Of a stretch of DNA of 64,000 bases, positions 32,831 through 45,770 are shown piece after piece (the stretch's first letter is position 1; each line of letters starts with the position of its first letter). The stretch is from assembly GCA_036417435.1 (NCBI GenBank), contig CM070904.1, positions 60,024,408 through 60,088,407 on the forward strand, given 5' to 3'. Under the pieces are notes generated by a model, which made no database searches, was not told the origin of the DNA, and was given only the letters and a program-made list of their open reading frames with translations. The translations under genes were made by a program, and so were the position numbers. The stretch is from Inia geoffrensis. Lineage: Eukaryota; Chordata; Mammalia; Artiodactyla; Iniidae.

Positions 32831-34599
32831 CTCCTGGGCAATGCAAGTATCAAGAACCTTAGAGGATGGAAATTGAAAAAGAGATAAACAAGCTATCTCA
32901 GAAAATTCCAAAACTGGGAGGAAAAGGAAAGGAAGTCAGCAAAAACCAAGTCAGGAAGGATTAAGTGACCAAGAGATGTTTTGGAAAAATAAAAATGAGG
33001 GGAAAATGTCAAGGTCTACAGACATAGACCAAAGGCCCAGGCAAACTGGAGAATGGATTTCAAATTCAAACACTTAGCAAGAGATAATTCCTGGGGACCT
33101 CGATACTAAGAGCAAGTCATGCAAGATGAACCTAACTTCCTCTTTCAATAAGATTCCCAAACTAGAAGTGCAAGGAAACACAGATTTTAGCGAGGCAGCT
33201 GACAAAGTATCTTATAAAATATCTGTGGTCAACATGGTCAAAAAGATAAGCAGATGTATCCATGAGTTACTGCATTCAAAGGGTACAGAAGGAGAACTCA
33301 TCTCTTCCCAACGTGATAGAAATGGCATCCAACATATTCAACAGGCTAGTGCTATGCGTGAGAGCTGACAAACTAGAGATTAACCAAGGTAAATTTAAGG
33401 TCCTACATATAGTAAAGGAAATAAAAGACAAGGACACAAGTAGACAAGGAGAATGTGAGGAAAACAGCAGCATCTATGATATGAGATAGATATGATATGA
33501 GAAACTTTGAGATTTCTGTGGGTAGTCAACTCAGTAAGTAGGACAATGTGGTTCTCTGAAATACAGCAGTTTCCAGGCGTACAAGCATGGAAGTCAAAAA
33601 AAAAAAATTAGAGGAGAGAAAACCCAGTCAAGAATACTGCAATCAGTTCTAAATACCAATTTTTAAAGGCTTTCAACCAAACAGAAGCATGAGCAAAAAA
33701 GGTGGGCAGGATGGCGGTGACCACTGGAAAGCTCTGGAGAGATTTTGCTCAGATAAAAGAATATCAGGATGAACGTGATAGGTCTAATCATGTAAATATA
33801 GTATTGTACTCTCTTACTTATAGCTGAAAAAAGAAGAACTATGACCAAAGGGTAAACAGATGCTACACTTATTATACACCAAAAAACCCAACCTTCTGAT
33901 AGTCAGCGTTGTCCAAAGGTAGGATGAGCTCGTAGTAGACACTGCATCCCTCAACTTTGCAGAATTTCTGCGAAGCCTGGGGGTTCACTCACAGGGTACG
34001 ATGCAGAGCACTGCAGACCCTGGATGGTTGGATTAAATAACTCCTCCCAACCTTGTGACTCTACCACTAAGAAGAGGCCACTGAGGAAAGGGATTGACAC
34101 TCCTGAGACACTCACATCTCTTTAGAAACATTTAATGAATGGGAGCAACTTGAGAAGAATACAGGGAGAGAAAGGACATTATATTTCGGAGAAGACAGCC
34201 AGGGGCTGAAGAGGGAGCAGCAGCAATGAATGTAGGCTCATTTTCTAAAATGCTTCCTCAGGAAACAGCTTGTGAAAGTCATAGGGTTCAAAACATTTTG
34301 GTTAATGACAGGAAAGACGTAAGCCTATTTCTAAGCTCAAGGGAAAAAGCCAACAAAGAGGATAAATTGAAGGAGCCTGGGGGGAAAGGGCAGAGAAAAA
34401 TTAAAGAGCAAGACCTTGGGAAAGGAGACTAGACTCAACCTGAAAATATCTGGCACAGAGTTAAGTGCTGGATAACACGTTTAAGACACATCCTCACACA
34501 TACAAACAAAAGTATTTAAAATTATTCTCTTTTAAATAGTTATGCAAACACACCCAAGATTGGTACCAGTTTTACAAACAATATCACGGTCTGCCATAG
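32831..34599. other. Unique AT-rich sequence, no gene assigned
   Basis: Purine-rich in places. No repeat recognised with confidence and no splice-supported frame. Confidence 0.45.
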
Positions 34600-34634
34600 T
34601 TCCATGATCTTCTAAATGATAGAAGATCATGGAA
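34600..34634. repeat. Perfect 14-bp inverted repeat (hairpin)
   Basis: Arms ttccatgatcttct and agaagatcatggaa, loop aaatgat. It is too short for a typical miRNA precursor. The element it belongs to, if any, is not recognised. Confidence 0.85.
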
Positions 34635-35068
34635 TCTTGCATGGAATTCCTAAAACCATACAAACATCAAGATTCCTTTAAAATAGTCTAAATGTCATAG
34701 TATCAAAATTAGATGAAGCAGGGGAGGACTGTCCAACAGACTTAGCCCTGAGGCATTAGGTACTGATAACTGGGCTGTACCAATATGCAAAATAAAAGAC
34801 AATTAAAAAGAAATTCGAGGCATGAGTGGATTACTTTAATAAATGGTAGTATGTTGAGATGTTTAAGAAAATTCTCCCATAAGACTTACCACAGAAGTGA
34901 TGTTCTAACAATAATATCTCAAAACTAGATTTTCTGAGTTTAACATGAATAGTTCCACAGTCAAATATTTTCCAAAACAGACTACGCCAAATGACTGTTA
35001 CTTACTTGAATTATTGTAATATCCTTCCTGTTCCTAGTTTCACAATTACCCAAATACATAAAATAGAT
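34635..35068. other. Unique AT-rich sequence
   Basis: A minus-strand open stretch of about 33 codons ends at a GTAAGT-type site near 34,888 but lacks a pyrimidine tract, so no exon is called. Confidence 0.4.
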
Positions 35069-35446
35069 TGTATTAGTCTGCTCAGAATGTCATAACAAAA
35101 TACCATATGCTGGCTGGTTTAGACAACAGAAATATATTTTCTCACAATTCTGGAGGCTGGGAAGTCTAAGACCAAGGTGCTGGCCAATTCAGTTCCTGAG
35201 GAGGACTCTCTTTCTGGCTTGCAGATGGTTGCCTTCTTGCTGTGTCCTCATGTGGCAAAGAGACAGCAATCTCTCTGGTGTGCCTTCTTATGAGGGCACT
35301 AATCCCATCAGGAAGGCCCCACCCTCATAACCTTATCTAACCCTACTTATCTCCCAAAGACCCCGTCTTCAAATACTATCACATTGGGAGTTAGAGCTTC
35401 AACATATGAATTTGGGGGAAACACACGTAATTCAGTCCAGAGCACA
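35069..35446 (-). mobile_element. MaLR solo LTR (MST/MLT1-like), reverse
   Basis: Reverse-orientation signature: tgtattagtctgctcagaat, cacaattctggaggctggga, tgtcctcatgtggcaaagag, cttatgagggcactaatccc, tcacattgggagttagagct and caacatatgaatttggggg. No internal region. Confidence 0.9.
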
Positions 35447-35519
35447 GATAGATAACATTTTTCAAGATCATCCTCAAAAACTGCTACCAGCGATTGCTCC
35501 AAAATCCAAATCTAACCAG

Positions 35520-36056
35520 ATCCTTTCCTACCTAAAATTCCCTAATACTTAGCATAGTTTGGGTGTAGGATCTGAATTGTTCAGCACAGAATAAGGAGTC
35601 CTCACGATGTAGTCTTCACCCACCTCTCCAGCTTTATGTCATATCAATTTCCACATGTACCCTAAGCTATGGTTAAACTAAACTACCTGCCACTCCCAGC
35701 ATGCACCACACTCTCCTTTTGCCTTCTACCTTTAGACCGAATGTCCCCTACACTAGAATATTCTGCCTCTACATTGCCGGGCTTAGTTGCACTTATTCTT
35801 AAAGTGTGCACTTAATAACCTCCTTGAGTCAGAACCTTCCCTACACCCTTCCCCCCAAAGCGGGTTAGGTGTTCCTCCTCTGGACTCACTGCTGATCTTC
35901 TGCCCACCTCTGTGATAGACAGCACCTGCCAAGCTGTACTTGAACCGCTGATTCATGTGTCTCCCTTACTAAGCTGTGAATTCTCCTGAGGCCAGGAATA
36001 GCACCTTTGGTCCCTGTGTCATCAGCACAAGGCCTAACACACAGTCGGCATTCCAA
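35520..36056 (+). mobile_element. L2 LINE relic
   Basis: L2-like run of ctcctttgccttctacc-type sequence, ttagttgcacttattcttaa, and the end gctgtgaattctcctgaggc, caggaatagcacctttggtc and cacacagtcggcattcc, followed by an A run. Confidence 0.65.
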
Positions 36057-37161
36057 AAAAAAAAAAAAAAAAAAAATGAACAGATAAAAACATGAATCAA
36101 ATAGACCATAAAAGAGTTTGAAAGAAGAAAATGAACGAAGATGGAAGCAGTTTTTATTCCCAACATTTCACATTCGTCTCCCTTTGACATATTTCTAGGT
36201 CGTTAGAAATCTGCACAAAGTTTTGGTGATTATCTCAATCACCAGCAAAATGGAACACAACATAGAAATCACTACAGAGTCAAGAGCAAAGAGAGAGGAA
36301 GAGAATGAATAGAATAGGCAAACAGAACACACAGCAGAGTGTTTATTTGTAAAACAAACTTTACACTCTCCCAATGTCGCGGGTTAGGTTACTACCTTTT
36401 AACATTTTTCATAAATGCCAATGAACAACTGGTGGACCCCTCACCAAATAAAACATCTCATTCAGACTTGCAGATGGCACTTTTAGGTATAAATTGATTG
36501 AAGCATCTTCCCTAGAAAAACAACTCACTTGAGCCTCCCTCATCAGAACTGCCAACTTTATATACAGAAGTCAGAGCAAAACTGTGCTTTATAAACTGCA
36601 AAGTCCACTACAAAGGCCAGCGGTTGTTACCGTCTGAATTACCCTTGCAGGGTGATGGTCCTTCGGCGGGAGGGTGGCTTAATTACGAGGAGGGAAATGA
36701 CTTGACGCTCCACCTGACTCATGTTTTGCCTTTTTCTCCTCTCAAGAGAAACAAGCTCTAATGATACATTTTCCGATGACCAAACATTAACTCATCCGCT
36801 GAAATCTCCTCAATGACTAAAAAGTTCCTTGCTTCATAATAAACCAGTAGCTTGAAATTGTAGCGTAAATACAAGAAAAGGAGTCAAATTTTTATGCTTC
36901 TTCCTCAACCCACAACACCCTAAAAAATAATAAACTTTAATGTAATCCGAAGAGATTTTTAGACATGACTCTACAAAAGAGATTATCCACTACCAGCCCT
37001 TAGTAGAGGTAGGAAAAAAAGTGCTCTAATATGTTTTTGTGCTGTGGCTACAATTAAGGTTGAAAAGGCCTTCGGTTTTCCCCTCTAGGACATCATCAGA
37101 TTCGAATGACTCCCGTCTCGTCCTCATCTCCCCTCGGTGTGCTCTTTCAGAAGAGCCTCCA
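36057..37161. other. Unique sequence, no gene assigned
   Basis: Starts with a ~20-base A run. The rest is non-repetitive AT-rich DNA without supported exons. Confidence 0.45.
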
Positions 37162-37360
37162 GGGCTTCCCCGGTGGCGAAGCGGTTGAGAGTCCGGACAA
37201 GGGTTTGTGCCCCGGTCCGGGAAGATCCCACGTGCCGCGGAGCGGCTGGGCCCGTGAGCCATGGCCGCCGAGCCTGCGCGTCCGGAGCCTGTGCTCCGCA
37301 ACGGGAGAGGCCACAGCAGTGAGAGGCCCGCGTACCGCCAAAAAAAAAAAAAAAAAAAAA
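37162..37360 (+). mobile_element. CHR-2-type SINE with small internal deletion
   Basis: The head reads ggcttccccggtggcgaagc. The sequence then jumps from gagagtccg to gacaagggtttgtgcc, removing about 20 bases between the A and B boxes. The core and a 23-base A tail are intact. Target duplication aagagcctcca at 37,151-37,161 and 37,361-37,371. Confidence 0.92.
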
Positions 37361-37371
37361 AAGAGCCTCCA

Positions 37372-38249
37372 CATCTGTCCAGTTGCCCCTGAGCGACTCC
37401 TTCCTGCTTTCAACTTTCACCACTCACTCAAAGCCTCTCCTCTCTTGTCCTAAAACTTGCTGCTTCTATTTCTTTATTCTCTTTCATCATTCCCCTTCCC
37501 CAAATCCTAACACCGGATCTTTAATGACTCATGGAAAAGATCATTAAAAAAAAAAAATTGACAGTGGTCCATTGTGATACAGTAGAGAATGCGTAACACA
37601 AAATAACAGCTCCCTTGATTCAAAATAACAAGTATTTATTGAGGGCCCACTGTGTGCCCTGTAAGGGCTACCAAACAAGACCAGCTTCCAACAAAGCTGT
37701 GAGCTTTGTGCGAGGAGCTGATTCATCCCCACGTCCCTCCACTCAGCTCATCAGGGTATCTCATACATAAAGGAGGGCCCCTCTGATGTCCGGAGAGGTT
37801 TGAGCCTCTTCCACTGTGATGACTTCTGGTATTATGTAAAGAAATGTCAAGACAGAGTGACAAAAACTGTGTATGTTTTAAATATTTACAAAACATGCCA
37901 GGCAATATTACTGGGCTGGTCTCAAGATAATTACACAGTCCAGTAATGAGACACAAGTCCAAAGTTGTATGAACCCGGATGCCTCCTTTCAATCCTGTTG
38001 GTATATTTCTGGGGCTCTATCATTCAAAAGTAATGTCAAGACCAATGTGAAGGCCCTTGAGAGTGGACGCTTGGACCAATGGGCGCTCGTGTCCACCACC
38101 GCCTCCCAAGGTCCCTACATAGCAGTGAGTGGAAGAGTCAGTAAACAACTCAACAGTGAACATAAGGTCTCTGTCCTCAAGGAATTTACAAACTAGTTGG
38201 AAAAAAAAAAAGACACTCTCCACTCCCATCCCTCTCCAAATATAATGGA
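37372..38249. other. Unique sequence with a small L2 relic
   Basis: A reverse L2-like fragment at about 37,625-37,705 (aagtatttattgagggccca, ctgtgtgccctgtaagggct). Nothing else recognised. Confidence 0.45.
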
Positions 38250-38500
38250 AGAAGTATTGCACCAGGAGACCAGGATTCCATACAGCATCCATCACTGACT
38301 GATCTATCACCAAGTCTTTAATCTTGGGCAAGTCCTCTTCAATACATTTAAACTTCAGGGTTTTCTTTCTTTTTTTCCGTGTAAAATGGAAAAATACTAA
38401 CCTTGGCCCTGCCTTCTGTGCAAAGGTTATTTAGAGGCTCACATAAGATGTGGTGGTGTTTTGGTAAACTGCAAAGCCCTCCACAAATGTGAGCGACATA
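38250..38500 (+). mobile_element. MIR SINE relic
   Basis: caccaggagaccaggattcc, aatcttgggcaagtcctctt, gtgtaaaatggaaaaatact and gtaaactgcaaagccctcca follow MIR order. Confidence 0.65.
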
Positions 38501-39695
38501 GGAACAAAGGTTGAATACTTAATCATATGCTGCCTTATCATCACCGTAAAAAAAAGTTAATCATATTTATAAACATATAAATTCAGAACTTGATATTGTT
38601 GTGTCCAGGGAATAATAAGAAAAGGAGGGGAGAAAAGGTTTATGGCTATGACTTGAAAGTAAAGCAGTTTCATGGGGCTCCAGAGAGTTCTGGCAATTTT
38701 TCTGTGAATATGTGAATATTCCTTGTAATTGTTATTCCTTGCTGAAGTCACGTCCATGAGTAACCACAAAGATGACTACTCCCCAAACAAGCCTGGATTT
38801 ATTCCCTAAGGCCCCATACTATGCCAGGCTTTTTCTGCAGTTAGAACTTCTCGAGTCATTTGCTCTAGCAAGTCTCCTCCCTCTCAACCCACTCTAATCT
38901 CGTTTCCTCCCTCATGCTAAACTTACACAAACAGGACTAATGCCACCCTAAATTACCAAAACAAACTGCCCTGGAGAACCCTTATCTGTTTGGGTCACAA
39001 GACTCCCTGGGAGAACAGAACCTCCCCTTCCTCCAGGTGGATGAAGAAGACACTCCCCTTGACGTCCCTCCCGCTCCCCCAATTCCCAGACTCGGCCCTT
39101 CTCCCTGCACTCACCCCGTGGACCAGGGGGCAGATCGCCCTCTCAGCCCTTCTCCCCAGACAGGTTGACCCCCACCTTGAACTTCATGCCCGGACCTGGA
39201 GAAGCTCTCAGTGGTCTCCAGCCCAGCCCTTTCTCCTGAGCTATTACCACTTTTCTTCTGACAGCTCCTCCTGGATGTCCCAGAGGAGCTCGAGCAGGAC
39301 TTATCAAATTGAGCCTGTCCCCTTATAGAATCCCCTGCGCCTCCCTATTCTGTTCTGTGATCGCTGCCCACCCCCGCTGCAAGCTGAGATTCTCCTCCTT
39401 CTACCTCACCACAAAGAGCAGATCAGTCAGCTCCACTCCCTCAACAGCCCTGAAATCTCTACTGTCCTCTCCAGCCACATTTGTTGCTGTTTCTTGACCA
39501 GACTGCTGTTCCCCTGCCTCCACATGAGTGTCCCCGAAGTGTGGGACATGTTCTACTGGTGGTCCCCCAACATGATGCTCCATGGTTCTTAATTTATTTT
39601 TCTTTCCAATGGCTAATGTTTTTCCTATTACATATTAAAATAAGTTCTTAAGGTGCACATCGAGACCATATTTCCACAAGGATAGTTGCTTTGAA
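38501..39695. other. Unique sequence, no gene assigned
   Basis: A pyrimidine-rich, GC-richer stretch at about 38,870-39,500 has L2-like composition (ctctcagcccttctcc, cagtggtctccagcccagcc), but I cannot place it with confidence. No supported exon. Confidence 0.4.
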
Positions 39696-39860
39696 CAGAC
39701 TTTCATGCACATTGGAATAACCTGGGCACCTTTAAAAATACATCCTGGACCGATTAAATCCCAGCCCTGGGCAGGGGGATGGGCATCAGGTTTGGAAATC
39801 CCCACATGCTTCCAATGTGCAGACGGATTTGGGAATGACTCCATTAGAATGAGCCTGAAA
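39696..39860. mobile_element. hAT relic (MER5/MER58-like)
   Basis: cattggaataacctgggcac and ctttaaaaatacatcctgga, then degraded, and cacatgcttccaatgtgcag. This matches the common Charlie-type MITE pattern. Confidence 0.6.
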
Positions 39861-40522
39861 CAGGTATTTACGGGAAAAGGCTGTGCCCATTTAAAGAAAA
39901 ATGAAGTCATTAGTCAAAGGTATGGTAAACAAATAGGAAGGGTGCCCAAGGGCACCCCTGTTTGCCCAGGATTCTAGCGCTGAAAATGCTGGGACAGCTC
40001 TCTGTCCCAGGCAAACTAGGAGAGTTGGTCATGCTACTCAGATGAAGCAGTGTCTGAAGTTTGGGAATGAGTGCTAGCATTTCCCAAAACATGTTCAGCA
40101 AAATACCATCCACTCTCCCTGGGGTGTGAACAGCTGTGTGGCTATAAAGGGTTCCACTGTGGAACAAACTTGAAAGACCCCAGGGATATCCCAGGATAGA
40201 TGATTAAATTAATGGTTTTCCTCAACGCCAGCTTCTCGGAACTTCCAGTGCACTCTGGTCATTTACAGTGTCTGAGAGAAGGACATATCCTGCATTTCTC
40301 AAGCTCATATGAGGACCTTTTTTGTGGACCACTATAGGACTGAGGTTTCAAGAAACTTTTTGTTAAAGGTTGCCTCACTTGAACTTCCAGGCAGTTCTGG
40401 GAAAAAGTGAATCTGATAATGTCACTTCCTCATTATCAAGCTCACGCTTAAAAAAAAAAAGGCCAACCTCCTTGGCAGTGGTCTACTTTCCATCTTTTCC
40501 CTTCCTGTGTTCTAATGTTCTT
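39861..40522. other. Unique sequence
   Basis: No confident element; a short A run at 40,449. Confidence 0.4.
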
Positions 40523-40681
40523 CAAATTTTTAGAAGCATTCAAATCACTTGGAGATAGTGTTGCAATGCTGATTCTGATTCAGTAGTACTGGGGTGGGCC
40601 TGAGACTCTGCATTTCTAGTGAGGCTAACTCCCAAATGATGCCATTACTGCTGATCCAAGCACCACTTTAAGTAGCATGGC
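40523..40681 (-). mobile_element. hAT relic (MER5A-like)
   Basis: tgctgattctgattcagtag, ctggggtgggcctgagactc, tgcatttctagtgaggcta and aaatgatgccattactgctg are the MER5A consensus in reverse. Confidence 0.8.
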
Positions 40682-40990
40682 TCTGGTCACACTCAGTTCT
40701 AAAGGATGCTATCTTTCCTACAAGCCTCTGTGCCTCGAAGGCCCTTTTCCCACCCAATGCCTTCCTACTCATCCCTCAGGATGCTTGAGAACATCATTAT
40801 CCTGAGAAGATGACCTTGCTGCCCTCTCAAACAGAACTGCACATTCCAACTGTTTACAGCTCCATTCCAGTGCTTCACTCTGGTGTAGCTTGACTATTTT
40901 TCTGTCTCTCCCAAACTGAGCTCTCTCACAGCTTTTCTGTCTTTATATTCCCAGTGCCTGGCACACGGTAGCTAGTCAACAAATCTATAC
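40682..40990 (+). mobile_element. L2 LINE 3' relic
   Basis: cccacccaatgccttcctac, catccctcaggatgcttgag, ctctcccaaactgagctctc, agtgcctggcacacggtagc and agtcaacaaat mark an L2 end. Confidence 0.8.
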
Positions 40991-42152
40991 AGAAGGAAGG
41001 AGTGGCTACACACAAAAGAAATGCATGAACTTGGTCTAGGGAAGACTTTTAGAAAATGAGGTTATTACACAGAATCCAATCTTCAGCTTGGAGTTTTGTG
41101 GTTGAGGATCTCCAGCAAGAGAAACAAGCAGAATTTATGCTATCATCGCACAGACTCAAACCACAAAGGACTATCATCGCCTATTTTTTTATAGGATACA
41201 AAACAATAAAATTCCCAATTTTCTCAAAGTGAAAATGAAACCCAGATAATCTTCTGATTAACATTTAACAGACTAAAATCACCAGGCACAGTGGAAAATG
41301 CAACACCATTGACCTCTAAATCTGTGTTCATCTACTTTACAGAGAATCCTTCTGACAATTCTAAGTTTAAACAAATCTTTGTGAAAAGAGTACTCGAGCA
41401 GGTTTAATGTAGTCACAGCTGTCAAAATCACGGGCAATGTATCACACTTAAGAGAGAGAGCATTTGAAAATGTGTCAATAATTATAATTAGACACTTGTA
41501 CCAGATCTAATATACTTTCACTGCCCTTTACCTTCAACTGATGTGAAATTAAAACCAGTTTCTTAAAAGTCCAACTCTCAGAACATAATTTAATTCTAAA
41601 GTAGATACAAAACCTGTCACACTACTGAGATAAAGTACATTTTACTCAAGAGGAGAAAAGGCCACAGTACTGTAATACATCATTTTAGGTAAGGTGACCA
41701 CCTTTAATGCTGAAAGGGTAAAATATATTATCGAGGTGACAAAAATCTTCCAATATTTACTTCACCTCTTTGTATTTAAAGATTTCCTCTTCAAAATTAT
41801 GCATGACCCGCACAGCCCAGAAATAATAACTATTAACATTCCAGTTTATTTCCTACTAGTCTTTTTTTTCTCTATATCCATATAGTATATAACTACAAAC
41901 CTGAATTGTACTATGGTTTATGTTTATGGAATTGTATATAATTTATGTATATGGAATTATACTGTTTTAGTGTCCTGCTTTTTCTACTTAATGTTGTTTT
42001 ATATAACCTCCATGGTCATTCTATTCATTCCAAAATTTTGTGCCTACAATGGATAAGGCAGTAAACTAGGGACAGGATACACACACAGGGAGTAATAGAT
42101 AGACATAGTCCCTGTTCTCAATATCTACCCCACAGATATACTAACAGTATAC
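40991..42152. other. Unique AT-rich sequence, no gene assigned
   Basis: Probably includes an old LINE fragment around 41,700-42,030 (T-rich, ttagtgtcctgctttttcta), family not assigned. Confidence 0.4.
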
Positions 42153-42173
42153 ATACACACACACACACACACA
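42153..42173. repeat. (AC)n microsatellite
   Basis: About ten CA units. Confidence 0.9.
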
Positions 42174-43329
42174 GTCTTTGTGTATACATACTTAACCTTT
42201 ACAGGTTATTGTAGAACATTTAAGTCATTTCCATTTTTTTCTTTTTCGCTACTCTACAGAGACTTGAATAAATTTGTATACTTAAAGAGCTGTAGTGATT
42301 TTTTTTTTTTTTTGATGAGTAACCAAGGGCTCAAAATCTTTTCCAGAAAAATTACATTTATATTAGCAGCCCAAAATTTCCAAGTCTTTCAAATGAAAAA
42401 AATCCAAGCATGTTGCTTAATTTTAGGGGAACCAATTCCAAAGAAAAAATGCAGTACAGGGAATAAACATGAATTTTATATTACATTTTATTTACTTGGT
42501 TTTGAATTTTTAAATACATCTAATTTGGTAACCACCAGGAAATCCAATCATCTTATTAATCTATACCAGTTAAATACCTCAAAATATTAAATAATCCTCT
42601 ATTTTACCTTCTTCATATTATAAAATACTTTGAAAGAGCTAAAGCAGTCTGCTCTGGTCTGTTCCAAAGTCATAAATAAAATATTGCTGTTTCTTAAAGA
42701 CTGTCTTTTATAGGCCTATTGCTTTTTTAAGAAAGCTATTACAAAAATAAAATATTTTTCCCTAAGTCTAAAAATCCATTGCCTCTATTCTTGATCAATA
42801 ATTGAAAGCTGACTATATGGGTTTCTTGGTCACTAATGCCTACTTACCACTCACCGTATTTAAAAAAAAGAAAAGAAAGAAAAAGAGAGAGAGAGAGACA
42901 ACCAACCATATAAGCTCTGCTTTTAACATAAAGCACAAACCAGACCCAGTGCTTTAAAACAATCAAAGTAAAGCTGTGGTTAGCAAGGCTCCCAAAGCCC
43001 AGGGTTCTTCGTAGACTCAAACTTACACAGGAAAAAAAAAAATCATCAAGCTCCACTTACTGGAAGGACCAAAACGGAGGAAGACTGAGAGAATCAACAA
43101 CCTATCAAACTTTAGAAAGAGCTGAGTCTATGCCCTTCTTCGCAGATGAGGAAAGAAAAGTACCACAAAGAAAAAGGTTGATAAAGTGACTTTCTTGGGC
43201 CACAAAATTGGTTTACACCAGAGGACAGACTAGTGCTTGAGTCTTATGGGTTACTTTCTCATTTCCACCATGCCATTTTGCCTCACTGACACAACCCAAT
43301 ATCCAATTCTTGATACAGCCTATACCGTA
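42174..43329. other. Unique AT-rich sequence
   Basis: Includes a T run (42,300-42,314) and an AG-rich stretch (42,868-42,898). Donor-like strings on the minus strand near 42,846-42,856 have no paired exon. Confidence 0.4.
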
Positions 43330-43930
43330 ATTTCAAATGTAAATACCCTTTAATTCAGCAATTCCAATCCTAGATATTTACCCCCAGATATACAGGAGAT
43401 AGACAGAAAGACAGATGCATCTACGTACACTCTATATCTAAATCAATATGTAGATATAGTAGTAACTGTAAAGATAGTCACTGCAACATTGTAACGCATA
43501 ATGTTATCTAAAATAACAAGCAAAAGACTGGCTGAATACATTATGATACATCCACACAACGAAATACCTTTCAAAAGAATGAGGAGGGTTTCCCTGGTGG
43601 CACAGTGGTTGAGAGTCCGCCTCCCGATGCAGGGGACACGGGTTCGTGCCCCGGTCCGGGAAGATCCCACATGCCACGGAGCGGCTGGGCCCGTGAGCCA
43701 TGGCCGCTGGGCCTGCGCGTCCGGAGCCTGTGCTCCTCAACGGGAGAGGCCACAACAGTGAGAGGCCCGCGTACCGCAAAAAAAAAAAAAAAAAAAAAAA
43801 AAAGAATGAGGAAACTCCACGGTAGTGATAGCAAAACATTTCCAAAATAAATTAAATTTAAAAAGTCAGGTATAGAATTGAAATGTGCACATTATGATAC
43901 AATGTATAGGAAAAACACATTAGTATGTGT
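43330..43930 (+). mobile_element. Old L1M fragment, interrupted by a CHR-2 SINE
   Basis: aattcagcaattccaatcct, agatatttacccccagatat, tcactgcaacattgtaacgc and ctggctgaatacattatgat form a diverged L1 ORF2 end. It continues after the SINE with L1-like 3' sequence. Confidence 0.65.
43586..43799 (+). mobile_element. CHR-2-type SINE, full length
   Basis: Complete CHR-2 with a 25-base A tail, flanked by the duplication aaaagaatgagga (43,573-43,585 and 43,800-43,812). Inserted into the L1M. Confidence 0.95.
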
Positions 43931-44508
43931 TTGTAAATGTAAAAGCTATCACTGGAAGGATACACAATTAGTTTTAATCACGGTTTTTCTCCAGGAGGGT
44001 AAAGTAGAAGGCTGGAGGACAAAAGTAACCTTTCACTATATACCCTTCCTATACTTCAGGTCTTGCCTTGAGCACATGTAACATAACATAAATTTCGTTT
44101 CTAGAACAGAAAATATTTTAATGAATAAAAATATATGATTTTTAAGAAAAAATGTATAAGAACCCATTTAATATATATATGTAATGAAATAAAGCTATGT
44201 GTGTATTAGAAATAAAAACACCAATTTGAAAAAAAAAATTTTTAAGAGTAAGATGGCCCAAAAAGGAGACTGAAATGTCCAAGATAAAAGTCTTTATGAG
44301 AACAAAAGAAATGCCCTCCTGGAAGATTTCCATGTTCAATATCCACATCTGAAAAAGATTCACTCCACCAGTACTTAGAATGTCCTAAAACAATAAGACC
44401 CTTAGGGATTAAAAGGGAACCAGGGGAGAAGGAGAGTAGCTGAGGTGGACCTAAACTGATTAAGTAACAATGAGTTGGAGGGAATCCTAAACAAACAAGC
44501 CAAGGGGG

Positions 44509-44540
<32 letters not shown>

Positions 44541-45770
44541 CATCTGAATTTGAAAAGGACATTCCATTCTAAACTGAACCATTCTCTGACATTTTCCCCC
44601 CATCTCAGGAACATTTTCTATCACCTGTGTACCAGAAAAAGAAAAGAAACGAAAAGAAAAAGTCATTGCTTGAATCCTTTTCACCTAAATAAGGCTTAGC
44701 AAAATAGGCAAACACATAAGTTACAGGTGTCACTCATCAAAAAGCATATCTGCCTTTGATTCTATGAGCAGATGTTCATTAGTTCCCAAGTTTAAAAGTT
44801 GAAGATTGTTATTGTACTCCTTTGTCAGGATAAACATTTGGTTTATTTGCAAGACAGGGAACTTGACCCAAAAAAGTCAATAAGAGACTTTGAACTGTTT
44901 GTACCTGGTTCATTTTATCACTCAGACCTTAGCCCACTTCTTCCCACTTCCAAAAGGCATTTCCATCCTCTTCCACAGCTCCAAACCCTTATCTCCAGGG
45001 TTCCAGTATCATATTTGACAGGGTTCCAGTCAACTCCTCACTAGACTCAGGTAGGCCCTCTTCTATGTCTGTGTCCCACCAGAACCTCAATGCTAGTGCC
45101 ATGCCCTATCTCAAACCAGCCCCTCTTATCAACCTTCTGCTTTCTTTTAAGATCAACACCATTCTCCTAGTCATCCAGGTTCCAAAAGTCAGATACGTGT
45201 GTCCACCACCCATCCCTCCCTCTCTTCACAAAAAAATGACTTATGCACTCTAGAGCGTCTCCAGCCCAAAACCCTAATTCTACCTACTTTCATTTCCTCT
45301 TAGGTGCTGGCCATCTACCTTCACCACTAAACTAATCATCAATTGCCAACGGAAGGCTATATAACAGGGGTCTCACACTCATATGCCTATAGGGACAATG
45401 CGGTTAGCATACGGTAGTGAGGCAGGCTAGGAGTCTAAATAAATAAATAAATAAATAGCAACTGATGCTGGGCCTCAGTACCCGGAGGAAAACAGGATGA
45501 GCCAGGACTGTGGTAAACACAGCGCACACATCCCCTCAGACAGACACAATTACAACCACAGGTTTCCTGCAGGAGTATGGGCCTGCTGCTGCCAGAGCTT
45601 TCAATTTTACAGGAGTAGGTGGAAATTTGGACTTTTTGTGGGAAATTTCCCCATATTTAAATGTCGGCAACCATTTAAAAAAATGTTTTGAATGCAGTAT
45701 CAAACAGGACACAACTCTGAGGTGTATTCAGCCCACGGGCCATCAGTTTTCAACCTCTGCTATAAAGCAT
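43931..45770. other. Unique AT-rich sequence, no gene assigned
   Basis: Contains a 29-base A run (44,509-44,537) without a recognisable retrocopy in front of it, and an (AAAT)n run listed separately. 44,930-45,340 is pyrimidine-rich, perhaps L2, not assigned. Confidence 0.4.
45435..45458. repeat. (AAAT)n simple repeat
   Basis: Six AAAT-type units. Confidence 0.85.

Noticed and set aside
34880..34990. 33-codon minus-strand open stretch ending at a GTAAGT-type donor
   Set aside because: No acceptor with a pyrimidine tract; the frame continues past the donor, as expected for a chance AT-rich frame.
44300..44537. Possible processed pseudogene before a 29-base A run
   Set aside because: No coding frame, recognisable gene or target duplication was seen in front of the A run.
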